Shown here: one piece after another, positions 25,651-38,915 of the stretch | How positions within the stretch are numbered: the first letter of the stretch is position 1 | How the letters are laid out: each line of letters opens with the position of its first letter | Assembly (NCBI RefSeq): GCF_963259705.1 | Contig: NC_081841.1 | Location: forward strand, 34,499,358-34,563,357 | Source of the DNA: Myotis daubentonii | Taxonomy: Eukaryota > Chordata > Mammalia > Chiroptera > Vespertilionidae | Direction of reading: 5' to 3' | Length of the DNA: 64,000 nt | The notes under the pieces: generated by a model | Database searches by the model: none | What the model was told of the DNA's origin: nothing | Seen by the model: only the letters and a program-made list of their open reading frames with translations | Program-made: the position numbers and the translations under genes

Positions 25651-25886
25651 CCCTGACCGGTTTGGCTCAGTGATAGAGCGTCAGCCTTCGGACTGAGAGG
25701 TCCCGGGTTTGATTCCGGTCAAGGGCATCTACCTTGGTTGCGGGCACATACCCAGTAGGGAGTGTGCAGAAGGCAGCTGAATCGATGTTTCTCTCTCATC
25801 GATGTTTCTCTCTCATAGATGTTTCTAACTCTCTATCCCTCTCCCTTCCTCTATGTAAAAAAAAAAAAATCAATAAAATATATTTT
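25651..25886 (+). mobile_element. Ves SINE with 18-bp target-site duplication and internal duplication
   Basis: It starts 'ccctgaccggtttggctcag'. A B-box-like GGTTTGATTCC lies near 25706. A 17-bp segment (atcgatgtttctctctc) is tandemly doubled at 25781-25797 and 25798-25814. An A-run and a 'caataaaatatatttt' tail follow. The duplicated target is 25633-25650 and 25887-25904, identical over 18 bp, so this is a complete copy. Confidence 0.97.
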
Positions 25887-25904
25887 TTAAAAAATGAGTC
25901 CTTG

Positions 25905-28900
25905 AAAGGAGAAACCCCTCCATGGGCCTGACCCCAAGATGAACACCTATAGGAACACGTTCAACGTGTTCACTGAGCCAGAAATGCAGAGCTGAGCAGG
26001 CTGTGCCTGAGATGCACAGATTAAGTATGTGGCGACGCCTGTGCACCCAAGCCTTTCCTTGGAGAGGGGCTGGGAAAGCCAGGACCACTGCTCCGTCCTG
26101 GCGCTCCCAGGGGCCGGTGGGAAACGGGCATTCTGAGAACGCATCCCCAGAGTACCACGAAGAGGCGGACAGGCAAGGGCTGGCCACTTGGGGAAGCAGC
26201 AGGCCAAGAAAAACCCTGCACGCTCAGAAAACATGCAAGAGCAAAATGTTGAAGTTCTGGGATGGAGTTCTTGACAATTTGCCCAGTTCCCTGAGGTTTT
26301 CCCATCCCTTTACCAGGTCTAACAACCAGGCATAGTCTAGGCAAAAGCCGAAGCTGGAGGCTACCATAGAGTTTAATACCTCCATCACTGAATTCTGAAA
26401 TGTGAGTCGTATACCATCCCATATTTGGGCTAAACTCAGCTCCAGGCTTGGTTGTTCGTGGTAATTTAGCCTACAGGGTGTGAACAGGGGGCTCGCTGGG
26501 ACAGCCCTTCTGTGAAATCTTATTGCCATATTTTCCCATCTCTCACTACCAGCACAGCCAGACATTCTAACTCTAAACATTTATGAAAAACAACCCTTCA
26601 TACTCTATTTAAAGTACAAATACTCCTGGGTATAGTTAAGTAAGAACATTTATGATAAATTTGCATGTGCTTTCTTTTGTGAAAAGAACTGGGACAATAG
26701 AGGAGCCTAGTGTATTGAGGGCAGGCACTGGTGATTTAAAAATAGGGTGAAAGGTTAAAGATGGGACATGGTGGCAGACCAGCTTTGCTGGCTTTTCCGA
26801 TTGGAATGACTCGGGCACCATCAGGGGTTCTGTGATGAGGGACTGAGACGTTCAACTGATTCCAAGTTTAAAACTTCCTTGGCACTGTATCATCATATTT
26901 GTATTTACGCCTGGGTAGGTGTGCCACAGTGTTGCTAGAGCATGAAGTATGAAAATCATACAAAAAATAAGCTACCTCTTGAAACCACTTCTGCTGTTTG
27001 CCATCCCGTTCTAAAATTTGCCTCGTACCAAGTACAATAGAACAAAGTTCGGCTCCTGGTACGACAGTTCCATAAAGCTATTCCCCCTTTGAAAATCGTC
27101 CTCCACCACAGCTTGGCCCAGCCACACGATAAGCGAGTGACAATTGCTTCCTCCCTGCCGTGTTTCGTCACCCCTCCCAGATGCCACCAAAAGAATCACA
27201 GAAAATCTCTCAGCAGCACTTTGCTTCTCAGCGGGAAGCTGCACTGTTTGTGATATCCATTTTGATACAAACCTAAATTAGGCCTCTGGAAATAGGTACT
27301 GCATAAGAAGCAGCATTTTGTGTCACCAAATTATTATTACAGGTTACTGTTAACCCTTGGAAGATAGAGGTGAGCTCTGCAGCTCCCCACTGAGGTGACT
27401 ATTTGTCATGAAATCATAGGTCCCACCTCAAAAGATGTTTCAGGTGAGCGTGCAATGAGGCCAGCTATCTGGTTGACCTATAGGGTTCTGATAGCTGGTT
27501 TAAGTGGGAAGCTAAGGGCAAGGCCAGTTAAACAAAAGGACCAGCACAGCATGAGGAGCCAGCAGTCAGCACACGTTTAACAGCTGATAGAGATGTAGGG
27601 AAAAGAGACGGATCAGGACATGTTACTATCAGACAGATTTAAACCGCTCCTTTTTCAAAAGCTTTTTGCAAAGACAGGTAGAGGGGCAAAATTCAGAGCA
27701 ACACCTTTTTTTTAAAAGGTCACATGATAAAACTATTAACTAGTCATGTTGAAATAATAAATTAGAATATTGAGTTTATTGATTTTTTAAGTATTTCTTC
27801 ATATAGTTCAAATGGGAAATAAATTTTTGTTTTTGAACTTTCCTGATCAAACACTTAAACTTCTGGTCCATAATTGAGATTCAGAATTCTGTCTTATAAT
27901 TATGGCACCAGTTCTTAAGATATTTATTATTATTATTATTTTATTTTGTAATATTTGATTCACTCTTGTTCTTCTTCCTTTACTACATTAAAATAAGCAG
28001 CATTCATAATGCTAACAATTATAAACATAACTGAATTCAAGATTCTAAATCTAAAACCACTTTCTATTAACCTATGTTAGTAAAGAAAACACAGAGAACA
28101 TGTATGACATCTCACCTTTCAGCTCAACTTGGGTCATTTTCAGATTAAAAGTTGCATGAAAGTCATCATAAAGTGTCTTACAATATACATACAATAATAT
28201 CTCATATAATAATAACTTGGCTTTTCCTTCTTCCTCACGTATTTTTATTCTGTTTTGGTAGAAAATTATCATATGTGCCTGGCTTATCTCATTAAAATAA
28301 ACAGACATGACTGAGTTCATCTCTCTTGAGACACAGTAAACACAATGCAAAATGTATTTTCTCAAATTGGAATAACACATTTATTGAATAAATAACTGCA
28401 TAATTAAAGCTTTTTTAAAGTGAGTATCGTAGGTTTGTGAGAAGAGCCACAGACTTACTCTGCAACTGGTATCATGGAGAATGAAGTAGCTGATAAGAAC
28501 CACCAAAGTTTCATAAGGAGTTGAGCAGACTATGGATACCAGCCAAATTTCATAGCTACACGGAGTTTTTAGCTGAGTCTCTAGATTTGAAGGCAGAATA
28601 AATGTTCCTCTCCCCTTTCCTAGATGCACCCCATAAAATGATAGGCTCTTTTTAATGTCTCAGAATGTTGTGCAGGTCTCATTCTAGTCAGCAACAAGAT
28701 CTTCAGACTGAAAAAATTGCCTACTCAACCACATTTAAGCTGCAGTATAGAACATCTAATCGTGAAAAGTACAAGAATCACACATTTCAGGGGGAGGCCG
28801 ACAGAGGATCCCAATACAATCTCATTCAGGGAATTCTGACCAGCAATTACTTGGCATCCTCGGGACATCTAGATAGCATCTGAATGCCAGCTACTGAAAT

Positions 28901-31704
28901 TAAATCTCCTAGGTTTCCACGGTCTAAAATAATTCCTCAATTCAAATATTCAACAGCATTACATCTGGTTCTAGTTAAAGCACCTTGCTGTTGACCAGGC
29001 ACTTTCTTGAGTTCCTGCGGACTCTCTGTCATACTCCGTACGTACCTGTGCAGTCCATTCCCTGGGAAATTGCTTTTGCCATGCTTCCGCCTTAAAATAT
29101 TCCTACGCCCATGCTGATGTTTGTATCTGTTCAGTTCAAATTTAGAGTCATTAGTACTTTTCCATGGTTACATTTCTTGTTCGGCTGATGTGTCCTTTTA
29201 TTTATTTTGAAGTTTTCGATGTAAGACAACCAGGAATACCACCTTCTGAAATTACTACTGTCCTACCACCCTCCGATGGAACATTAGCGGGAAGCAATAT
29301 TCTCCAAAGCTATGAAGCATAGACTGCCCTAAATTACATTGCAGTCACTGCCCTGAGCTCACACATTTTTGAATAGCAAGGCTCCCAGGGATCTCTCTGT
29401 ACTGACTGCATTTACTGCTTTGAAATATTTTTAACCCAGACGCTGAAGTGCCAGCCTTGCAGTTCCTCATGCTAATCCCAGCCTGGGTGGCTGTTCTGAA
29501 GGGAAAGCATTCAAAACATTGTAACAGTGCATCAACTTTGACCCTTTTCACTTAAACATGAGACTCTTTAAAAAAAAGTCTGAATTCCAGAGGGAATCAC
29601 TGAACTTTGACCCGCTTAAAATTAGTTTTGTTTTAGTGCCTTCATGGTGACTCAACAGGCCAATTTTCCAGACACTTAAGACGTTTCTGCCCCTGAAGAT
29701 TCCAGTTCAAGTCCACAGCTATGTTTGCAGTCGGCTCAGAACACTTTGTCCCCGGGTTTCAAGCAACAAATTCCCAGGTCTCCATCTCTTTGCCAGATGT
29801 TGGCATTAGTTGGTATTAAGCTGGATCTAAACACACAGATATGCACATGCTCACACACACTCACGCACACACACAATACACACAATCGAGGACAGGTTCT
29901 TTTTTTTTCCCTCAGAGGCTTTTAGGAAACAAAGTTTTCCACTCAAAATTCAGTCATGAAGAAATGTTTATCAGGATTATATAAACATTACTTGCTAGCC
30001 TAACTCCTACAAGAATAAAACTCCCAGCTTTTGGTAAATAGTACTATAATACATTTATAATACAAGCTTTCTGAATCTACTTTTCCTAAAGGGAACAAAA
30101 ATACTGCTCAGCTTTTATTTTCTATTCTATTACAGATTTTTATGATTTGCACTGAATAAGTACATTGCAAATGAACACTATCACAACACTATACTTTCCT
30201 GCAATGGAATTTCAAATATGACATCTGTTGTCAAAAATCCATGACAGTTAATCAGTAATATAAGATTACCTGAGAACTAATGGTGTCAAACATGTTCAGT
30301 TTCAAAACTCTTTTCCCTTTTCGGAAAACAAACTTTTTGTCCAAAATGAAACAGCACCCAATTTCATTAATATAAACTAAGGTGTTTAATAGGAAGGAAA
30401 TAGCTATTAGTCTGGAATATTCCTGCATAAAACCTGTATTTTAAAACTTTTATAATAGTCAAGGACAAAGGCATTCACAAAAAAGAAAACCCAATTTAGT
30501 TCTATGAAACCAGAAAAAAAGAATATTGACATGTAAGTTAACCAGGATAAAAGAATCAGTATGACACAAATTCGTCTACACAAATTACATACCATGTTAA
30601 ACAAGAAGCCTTTTTTGTCTGCAAAGAGTGAGCTGTACTGAAAAGTGGTGCAAAAGTGTATTCCAGATCTTCCTATGCAAACACTGGTTTGCATTTCAAT
30701 TTATCAATTCTCAGAGCTACCAATGACATTCTTAAAAATCTAGGCATTTGATTCCAACTGTTAGTGCACAAAGCTGGAGATCAGAAACTTCAGGGAACAG
30801 GGTCACAAAACCTGGTCACAGCAAACTTATATTTGAATTGTCAACTCTCTCCTATTAGACAGCACTAATTCCAATTCTAATTCTCAGAAAATAAAAGCTA
30901 TTCAACTGAGTCTCTCTGGCAATCATTTCCTGCATTTCCTTCCCATTGGAGAGAGAACACTCTAGCAAAGATGTTCAAAGTGGAGGTGAATGGCAAGCGC
31001 TCTGGATATGTATATTACCAGTTCGTTTTCATTTTATTCGTAAATCATTCAACACATAAACATTGCGTGAGTTGTACTGAATGGACATGGATTTCTTAAA
31101 TTAAGAAAATATTTGGAATTCAACCCAATTATTTTACATTTCAAGCACATGTAACTACCTGGGTTCTTAACCAGGGGTTAAGAAAATAAGTACTAATCGT
31201 TTTGAAAACTGGGTCAATAACTTATAGGAAGAGGTCAACTAAAATGAAAATTTCAAATGCTACCAAACAGTGCCTTCTAATAACATGAAAATAAATATAA
31301 ATTATGCAGGAGTCTAATTGAAATGCACATACTCATAAATCAGACAGTAAGTGGCAGTATTTAAATAAAGTAAAATTTTACAGAGATGGTCCCATAAAGG
31401 GCCATCATCTGAAGAATCTGCCAACATTGGATTAGCATTATAGTTGCTTAATCCTTTAATTGTTTTAATAATAAAATATGCTACTAATTGTGTAAGGTAT
31501 TTTGGCCTTGCATTCCAAAAGTCATTTGCATTTTTCTTTGTATACGTTGTAAAAACTAATATACAGTGTCATTAAAAAGTAACACGACTGGTTTTTAAAC
31601 AAACATACCATGTCATCCAAATAGTGGCCACCTTAGAACAACCACTGGCTCTGAAGATCAGCCATTCCTGCCTCTGCCTGCTTTTGAAACTGCTTTCTAA
31701 GTCT

Positions 31705-31707
<3 letters not shown>
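25905..31707. other. Unique DNA, no supported gene
   Basis: The interval 26000-26560 is GC-richer and holds several overlapping ORFs of 95-133 codons on both strands. None resembles a known protein and they overlap in conflicting frames. An (ATT)n tract lies at about 27921-27944 and a short CA-rich tract at about 29847-29884. The remainder is AT-rich and free of repeats I can name. Confidence 0.4.

Positions 31708-31749
<42 letters not shown>
31708..31749. repeat. (CA)n microsatellite
   Basis: About twenty-one CA units. The ORFs rich in TH and CV repeats on either strand are translations of it. Confidence 0.98.
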
Positions 31750-31752
<3 letters not shown>

Positions 31753-33239
31753 TGCATACTTCTAAATATCCTCAACGGTGACAAATTTCATAATTTGAAA
31801 GTCAATTTTAGCCATTTTCATCATTTCTGAGAGACATTTATAGCCAAGTCTGGTGAATAGAAAAAGGATGATGAATCTTGGTATGAAATGCGAATAGAAA
31901 GTAATGAGATGGATGTTTTTAGTCAGGCTTGCAAATGACTGAAAAGACAATTCTGAGAGGAAGTTTTCCAAAATGTTTTGAACAAGGGCATCATTGGAAT
32001 CAGAGTTTTGCTTCTCTGGGTAACAATTTTGAGAAAAAAACATTAATATGAATGCATAAATTATAGTGCAATCATTGTTTTAAAAAAAATCAAGCTCTGT
32101 ACTTTTCACTTATACTCTGCCAATAGGAAATAGAGCTGATGTACATTTCATTCAGATGGTTATAGGTCTACATGCTGAAACTCCCAGTTGGTTTGCAAAA
32201 TATTATATGTAATATAAACTTAACTGTTATGATCTTTCAAAAAAGTACACTGAAAAACTCTGATTTTCATAGTCATATTTACATTCAACCCTGATCTATA
32301 GGCCCCTCTAAACTTTTTTCTCCTATATATAGTAAAAACCTGACAAGAGCTCACTGTAGAATTATGCACAAAGACTGAAAATTTAAACAAGGTGTGATCG
32401 TGTACTTTTTCACACATTATTGTATCCTGCTGCACCAGTACACTAATGTATGCACAATTCCAAAATAGCTCGGGCTATTACAGCACAGTCTTGAAAACTA
32501 CTAAAATCCCAACAAGAGTACCTTTCAAAGGCTGTTCCTTCATTATTGCAAACTAGTAAAAGGTTGATTTCACTATTTGTACAATACAATACAAAAACTA
32601 TATAGAGAAAAATGTCTCTGTCATTGCCCCATAATTCTGAGGTCTTATTTCTTATTAGACTCTTTTTAGTTATAAAAGTTGTTTCATCAATATAAATATG
32701 ACAATGGGACTCAATACTATGTAATCGACTCAATTATGGAACAAGTGTGCTTTTTTCCTCATGCTGCCCTACTTTCTTTTAAGTTGCATTTGAATTATTG
32801 ATGAAGTTGCAATAAAGCATTTCTTTGTTACACATTATTTAGAAGTAGAAAATGACATTTCATGGTTAATTTTTGGACCCATAGTAATAAAATAAACACA
32901 CTTGCTGTCCTTTCAAAGAAAGTCAATAACTTAAAAGAATGAATTTTCCTCTTTTTTCCTATTGTCTTGAAAATGTAATGTGCTGAAATCATGAATATAA
33001 ATACAAAAGTAAAAGGAGAAAATGGTCAGCAAAGTGCACTATAGAAAATACTGTTCCAGGGCTTCCTGGATATTGAAAAGATTTACACTTTGATACATTT
33101 AGGTTCTGATTTTCCTCGAGTATTTTGAGGATTCATTTGGTCATGGAGCAGGATGAGGCCCCCCAAAAATGGTAGAACAAATAGTTTTTGGGACAAGGGC
33201 AACGTTTCTTAGTTAGACTACTCTAATCACTTCATAACT
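31750..33239. other. Unique AT-rich DNA
   Basis: No gene, RNA or recognisable repeat. ORFs of up to 96 codons on the minus strand match nothing I know. Confidence 0.4.
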
Positions 33240-33900
33240 CATGCCTCGCCATCCCATTCTCCAAACACCCAGGGAGATCTGTTTAAAATTCAAATCTGAA
33301 TCCTTTCATGGCTTGCCATTGCCTTCATGATAAAACCTAAAGCCTTAGCATCACCTTGAAGACCGTACAAAGGAGACTCCTCCCTCCTCACAACTTCTAT
33401 GCTTCTTCTTTTTTAAGTATATTTTATTGATTTCAGAGAGGAAGGGAGAGAGAGAGAGAGAGAGAGAAACATCAATGATGAGAATCATTGATTGGCTGCC
33501 TCCTGCATGCCCCCTACTGGGGATTGAGCCCACAACCCAAGCATGTGCCCTTGACTGAAATCAAACCTGGACCTTTCAGTCCGCAGGCCGACTCTCTATC
33601 CACTGAGCCAAACCAGCTTCTTTTGTGTGTCCCAACCACTCCTATCTCCTTTACTTCCTCACTATTTTAAGCATTAACACTTCAGAGCTTTGCACATGGG
33701 GTTCTTTACTCCATACCCACCCACACTTTCTTCACCTACTTTGCCCTTATTTTTCCTCACATCCCAGCTCAAATGTCTCCTCCTGATGAAAGCCTCCTGT
33801 GAGTTACCGAATAAGCATTCTATCTTCTGTCTCCCTCAATCTTGTACTCTTCCTCCACAGTACATATCACGAGTACTATAGGTGCAACTTTCTTAATGAA
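33240..33900 (+). mobile_element. L2-like 3' region (sense), split by a Ves SINE
   Basis: The order of phrases ('aaatctgaatcctttcatgg' at 33292, 'cagagctttgcacatggggt' at 33683, 'cccagctcaaatgtctcctc' at 33763) follows the 3' region of L2-type repeats in mammals. The copy is diverged. Confidence 0.5.
33408..33615 (-). mobile_element. Ves SINE, minus strand
   Basis: The head reads leftward from 33615 ('ctggtttggctcagtggata' on the minus strand). A (GA)n tract lies at 33447-33468, from the C/T-rich body. A short duplication 'gcttctt' flanks it at 33401-33407 and 33616-33622. Confidence 0.94.
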
Positions 33901-34642
33901 CTTACATTCACCCAGTCACCAGTGTAACTGATGTGCGGCCTTCCCTCTGCAAAACATACTAATGGCACTGGCACCCGAATGGCAAAGAGGCTACTGGAGC
34001 TCACCCACACTTCCACTCTAGCCACTTCGCTTGTCTGCTTGATCCCAAGTCTGTTTATGTCATTTCCATTTGTTATTGTATTTGGGTAAATTCATTAAAT
34101 GGTATATAACTAATGAAATATGAGGGCAAAGAAGAAAGCTTTTAGTGACATTAGATTGCATGCTTTAAAAATAAAGGTAAATTGTTTTTAAAAACCACTA
34201 AATTGGGTGTCAAACAACTTAATAAAATTGGGGAAATTAAAAAAAAAAAACCTGGATAAATGCTGCACTTAGCTTCCTTGCCAAACGCCTTTAAGCCCTC
34301 CTGACAATTTTAGTAAATAAAAGGTAAAAATAGAAGCATATATTATTATGGGTTTAACTTCCCAAAAAAGATGGCAAGGACCATTACTCAGCAGACGCAT
34401 ACTTAAAAGCCCCGACGATCCATTAATTAATTGGCTCACTGAAAAACACTGATAAACAATGAAACATAATAAAATACATTATGCTTAAAATCCTAAAACA
34501 TTTAAGGTAGATATCATTTCTTTAAAATTCTATGTTTTAACAATAAAAAAAATACATAAAACAGTCCTGCTACCAGTCACAATTACACTGGAGAACAGAA
34601 TGTCTCTCTATTATCTCTACTTGTTGGAACAATTAGATGATC
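33901..34642. other. Unique AT-rich DNA
   Basis: No gene or named repeat seen before the U1 retrocopy. Confidence 0.4.
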
Positions 34643-34671
34643 AATCCTATCTTTCTTTTTTTTTTTTTTTT

Positions 34672-34835
34672 CAGGGGAGAGCGCGAATGCAGTCCCCCAC
34701 TACCACAAATTATGCAGTCGAGTTTCCCACATTTGGGGAAATCTCAGGGGTCAGCATACCCGGAGTGCAATGGGTAAGCCTCGCCCTGGGGAAACCACCT
34801 TCGTGATCATGGTATCTCCCCTGCCAGGTAAGTAT
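34672..34835 (-). pseudogene. RNU1 (pseudogene): Full-length U1 snRNA retrocopy with poly(A) tail
   Basis: On the minus strand the 164-nt unit starts ATACTTACCTG, the U1 5' end that pairs with 5' splice sites, and ends CTCCCCTG. The Sm-site region AATTTGTGG is intact. I count about seven differences from my recollection of human U1. The unit is followed on the same strand by a run of about fourteen A (T on the plus strand, 34658-34671). The whole is bracketed by a perfect 15-bp duplication, 34643-34657 and 34836-34850. U1 is not normally polyadenylated, so tail plus duplication point to insertion by L1 machinery. Upstream (above 34850) I see no proximal sequence element, so transcription is unlikely. 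Confidence 0.96.
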
Positions 34836-34850
34836 AATCCTATCTTTCTT

Positions 34851-37019
34851 ATGCATTGAAAGCTCCATTTGAACAGGGACCAAATCTATGTTGGCTTACC
34901 AGTATAACCTTATTACTCAACATTTGTCATATGTGACAAAGAACATACAATAAAAATAGTTTCAATAAGTGAATAATAGTTAAGATTAGTCAAACACAAT
35001 ATTGTTTCTTCTAAATTACTATTAAGATCAATATGCAAATAGTTACAAAGCGATTAAGTACAAGTATGGATAGGATCACCTGAAGATTGCAAGGCACAGT
35101 TGTTGTTTTTTGTGAGAGACAATATATGTCTTTTACTCAGTGATGGTAAGATCATTTGTACATATATAAAAAGAATCTTAGTTTTTTTGTTATTTTTCAA
35201 AGCACTTTAGCATAACAAGGTTTCTACCTTTTAACTTATAAACTATATTTAAGGCTATGTGATTAAGTTTCCTTAGGAATCCAACTTTGACTGCCATGTC
35301 CTTATTTCTATATACTGGTTCCAAATCCCGCTAACTTTTAATTTTATCTGTTATAAAAAGTAATAATAATGCTACCTGAAATGCATTTATCTCCTTCCTT
35401 CCAATAAATTCAAAGCAACAATTGTCTGTGAGCAGGCACTGTTAAAAAAAATGAGAATACAACTAAAATGAAATTTTATTAGCAAAATAAAAGACATGCT
35501 AAGGAGGCTAAGCTATCTAAAGTTCAGGCGCAAGATGAATCTGGGATCATTGTTTTAAGCCAGGCTGAGTTTTTCCAGAAAAAGTGCTTATAAACATTTT
35601 AAATCCCAAAAGGACATAAAGGAATGCACTACATTTATGCAAGGTTTTGTCTTTTCAAGTTCTCTATTACTGAGACAACACGAATAAAGATATCTTTTAA
35701 TTATTGCATGTAACTGATTTATAAATTTATGAGTCAGAAAAAATAAGCAACAAGAGAGCATTCAAAAGCATTCTGGAATATAACCAGGATATGGCTCATA
35801 AATTAAGGCCAGATATACAGAGGGGTAATAGTGTCAGTGTGGCCCCAACCTTTTAGTTAATAATGAGGAATTGCTAAATAGGAGGAAATGCTAAGTCATT
35901 ATGACCCTGGCTAGCGCACATGCACACAAAAAGACAAAGACATGCATACATAGACACACAAGCTCCCTCCAGGGTTCTAACAATATTTTAAAGCATCACA
36001 ATTATAGTCTAAAATCTTACTTATTTTTTAATGCTTGGAGTGCATACTATTTCATTTACATAGTTGCAGAGATCAAATTCATAAAATTGTCAAAATTTGT
36101 CTCCAATGCATTTTCTTCCCATTTAGCATATAACTGAAGCTCTAGAAATCTAGCTCAGAAGTCTTCAGGGTTGATGGGGGGTGGGGGGTGGGGACGGGGC
36201 AAGATCATCCATTGGAATACAGTAAGAAAATATTGTAACTTCTCTTTATGTTTCTTATTCTATTGATATGCTTTATTCCTTTTTAAAATTTATCTTTATT
36301 GTTGAAAGTATTACAGATGCCCCCTCTTCTTTCCCCATTGACCCCATCTACCCCACCCCAACCCCATTTTTGTGTTTCCTATTAGTAAAGCAGTACTTTT
36401 TATTGATGGTGACTATACAGATAAAAAAAAAATAGGAAAGCGTTGACTTAGATGCCCATCTGGGAACCAGAAAAACCTAGACCTACACTGTTGTCTGCAT
36501 ACTGGCCAAGAATTCTTCTACCATCATATGTCTACATCCAATCAGCTGTTTTACCTCCAATTAAAATGTTCCCTTGGTTTCATTCCATTAAATTATTTCT
36601 TCCAAAGCTGGAAGTTCAAAATGATCCACATGGTTTTATCTTCTAACCTAACTACTAAACGATTGTCACAGTGCTCCTCCTATCACAACAGGAAGTAGTT
36701 CACGGTCATGCTCTTCTCACTTCTGTTTCATTGTTTTGTTCCATGCTACATTTTCCATATGCTTAAGGAAGTGGGTTATGGATTACATTCTCTAATTTTT
36801 AGCTAAATTAACCCTCACTAAGTTAACAAGTGATTTAATATTGTTCTTTGAAAACAAAACAAAAATCTAGAGATTTTCAAGTAATTTTAATAATGCAAAT
36901 ATAAGTGAACATGGGAAAATGGCAGAACTATATCTCTTAGACCCACCTTTGTCAGCCATATTTCATGAAAAAAAATCTATGAAAATTCAAAAAAAAAATA
37001 GAGGAAGAAAGAGTCTCAG
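34851..37019. other. Unique AT-rich DNA
   Basis: No gene seen. The interval 36285-36370 ('ttatctttattgttgaaagt') resembles a repeat common in bats that I cannot classify. A G-run lies at about 36175-36200. Confidence 0.35.
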
Positions 37020-37024
37020 GAAGG

Positions 37025-37440
37025 TTGTGTTTAGTGGATGCTGTGGGGTGTTACCTAGTGGCATTCATGTCCCAGTTGCCAGGAGTGTTGGCTGCTGAAT
37101 GCTCACATCTAAGGCCCTTTCCAAGAATTGCTCTCATCCAAAGTTCTATCCCCTCCCTAGGGATGGCACACATCCAACACCAATGTGACCTTGCAAAGGT
37201 CTGGTCCCCTCGCCTCCCTTCAGGGCATCTCTGAGGAGCCACCCAGTTCCAGAGCTCCCCATAGGGCAGCTGAAGCCTCAGCTGCATCACAGTCAGATTC
37301 TCCTTCAGCCCATCCTGCTTCTCTCGGCCCCTCACAGGTGTTGTCCCCAAGGCCCTCCCAACCTACCAAACCTACTGCATGCAAATCTACATCAGAGTTG
37401 GTCTCCAGGGAACTCGGATATCACTTGTACTATCATTTAG
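37025..37440 (+). repeat. Old mammalian repeat, family uncertain
   Basis: The C-rich order 'gggcatctctgaggagccac' (37223) and 'ctactgcatgcaaatctaca' (37372) is familiar from an old interspersed repeat 3' end. The two plus-strand ORFs here (69 and 86 codons) lie inside it and are not genes. Confidence 0.4.
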
Positions 37441-38439
37441 CCTGAACCTTGCTCTAAGTCTTATTGTGCCCTGGATATTAACTAAAGTACAACACATGCA
37501 CATAAATTATCAATATGTATGTATGTGTATATGCACACATGTATACACACATTCTGGATTCTCATGTGCCTTATGCTCTCCAGAAACCAAGCTCTCTATA
37601 ATTTCAAAAACAAATCACGCTATTTCCCACCTCCTTTCCTTTTAACTCATGTTGTCCTGTCTGCCTGGAATACCCACCTCCTTCTCAGAGCACCACCCCC
37701 TGCCCTACTCAGCTGAACTCAGAGCCTTACCAAGGGCAGGCTGGTGGGAGCAGTGTGCCCAAGTGAGGCAATAAGAGGGTGCAATATTGGAGAAATTTTA
37801 AGAAGCATAATATAACTGACTAAAAGTCAGTGGGCTTCTTATTATCATCTGGCTCCAACAATTCTAAATTATGCCAATAATAAAATGGTCCTTCCCACCA
37901 AAGCTGACACCTCCATGGCCCACACTAGATATGCCACCCACCCACTTTTAGCCTTGACTCAGAAATTCCAGCAGACATTGAGCACTTCTAGTAAAACCTA
38001 TACGTTTGAACATAGGCCATTATTATTCAGGAACACCAAATAAGTTGTATACAAAGTAAAAGTAATCAATAAATAATATTCTCAATGATAAACAACATTA
38101 ACATAGTCAAAGTAACCATGTTTTCTGAACTGATTTAACTTTCCCCAAAAAGGGATGAAATTATATTGGGACAATAGGAAAAGGAGTATGTGTGGTATTA
38201 GGAAGTAGAGGTAGAGTGTGAGTAGTATAACAAAGCCAAGCTATAGAAAGTCAATTAACAGCTAAGATTTTTTTTAAATAAGAAATATAAGGAGTAAATA
38301 TTTTATTTAGATATACAGAGTTGAAAGGAGTAGGAATGGGGTAGGCATGATCAAAAGTAAGACAGGAGCACTACTTTATTCTATAGCTTTGAGTTTTATA
38401 TGATGTACACACACATTATTTTAATATGTATTTAATCTA

Positions 38440-38640
38440 ATAAAATACTCAGCTCATACAATTCATTTAGAAAACCTTCCCCAAACTCTCTTCTGTGATC
38501 TCAAAACACTCTATCGCTATACCTATCACACTGATATATTATAATTACCAGTTTATGTTACTAACTCCCCTACCAAATCCAGGTTCTTGCAGACAACAAC
38601 TATGACTTGTTTATATTTGTATCCCCTGGCAGAAAGGATG
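38440..38640 (+). mobile_element. L2-like 3' fragment
   Basis: Phrases such as 'aaaaccttccccaaact' (38471) and 'ctatgacttgtttatatttg' (38600) follow the L2 3' order (enzymatically inactive remnant). Confidence 0.45.
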
Positions 38641-38759
38641 CTTAAATTCAAATCTGAATTTAATAAATACTAACTGAGCTTCAAGTAGACAAAAGTGGTA
38701 ATAAGATACAGGGTTCCTGATTTCAAAGAATAACATTTATAACCATAAAATGTCATCAC

Positions 38760-38915
38760 ACAGTAGAGATTATTATGTGCCAAGGATTTTTTTAAGTACT
38801 TTGTATTCAATCTCCCTTGAATCATCACAACTGCTTTATGAGGTACACATAATTATCCCCATTCTGCAGATGAGGTTATGTAAATTGCCCAACTAGAAAG
38901 AGGTAAATGATGACC
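38760..38915 (-). mobile_element. MIR SINE, antisense
   Basis: 'attatgtgccaaggattttt', 'aattatccccattctgcaga' and 'tgaggttatgtaaattgccc' occur in the order of the antisense MIR consensus. Confidence 0.65.

Noticed and set aside
25870..26580. Cluster of ORFs of 95-133 codons
   Set aside because: The frames conflict on both strands and match no known family. One runs out of the Ves SINE tail. Base composition explains them.
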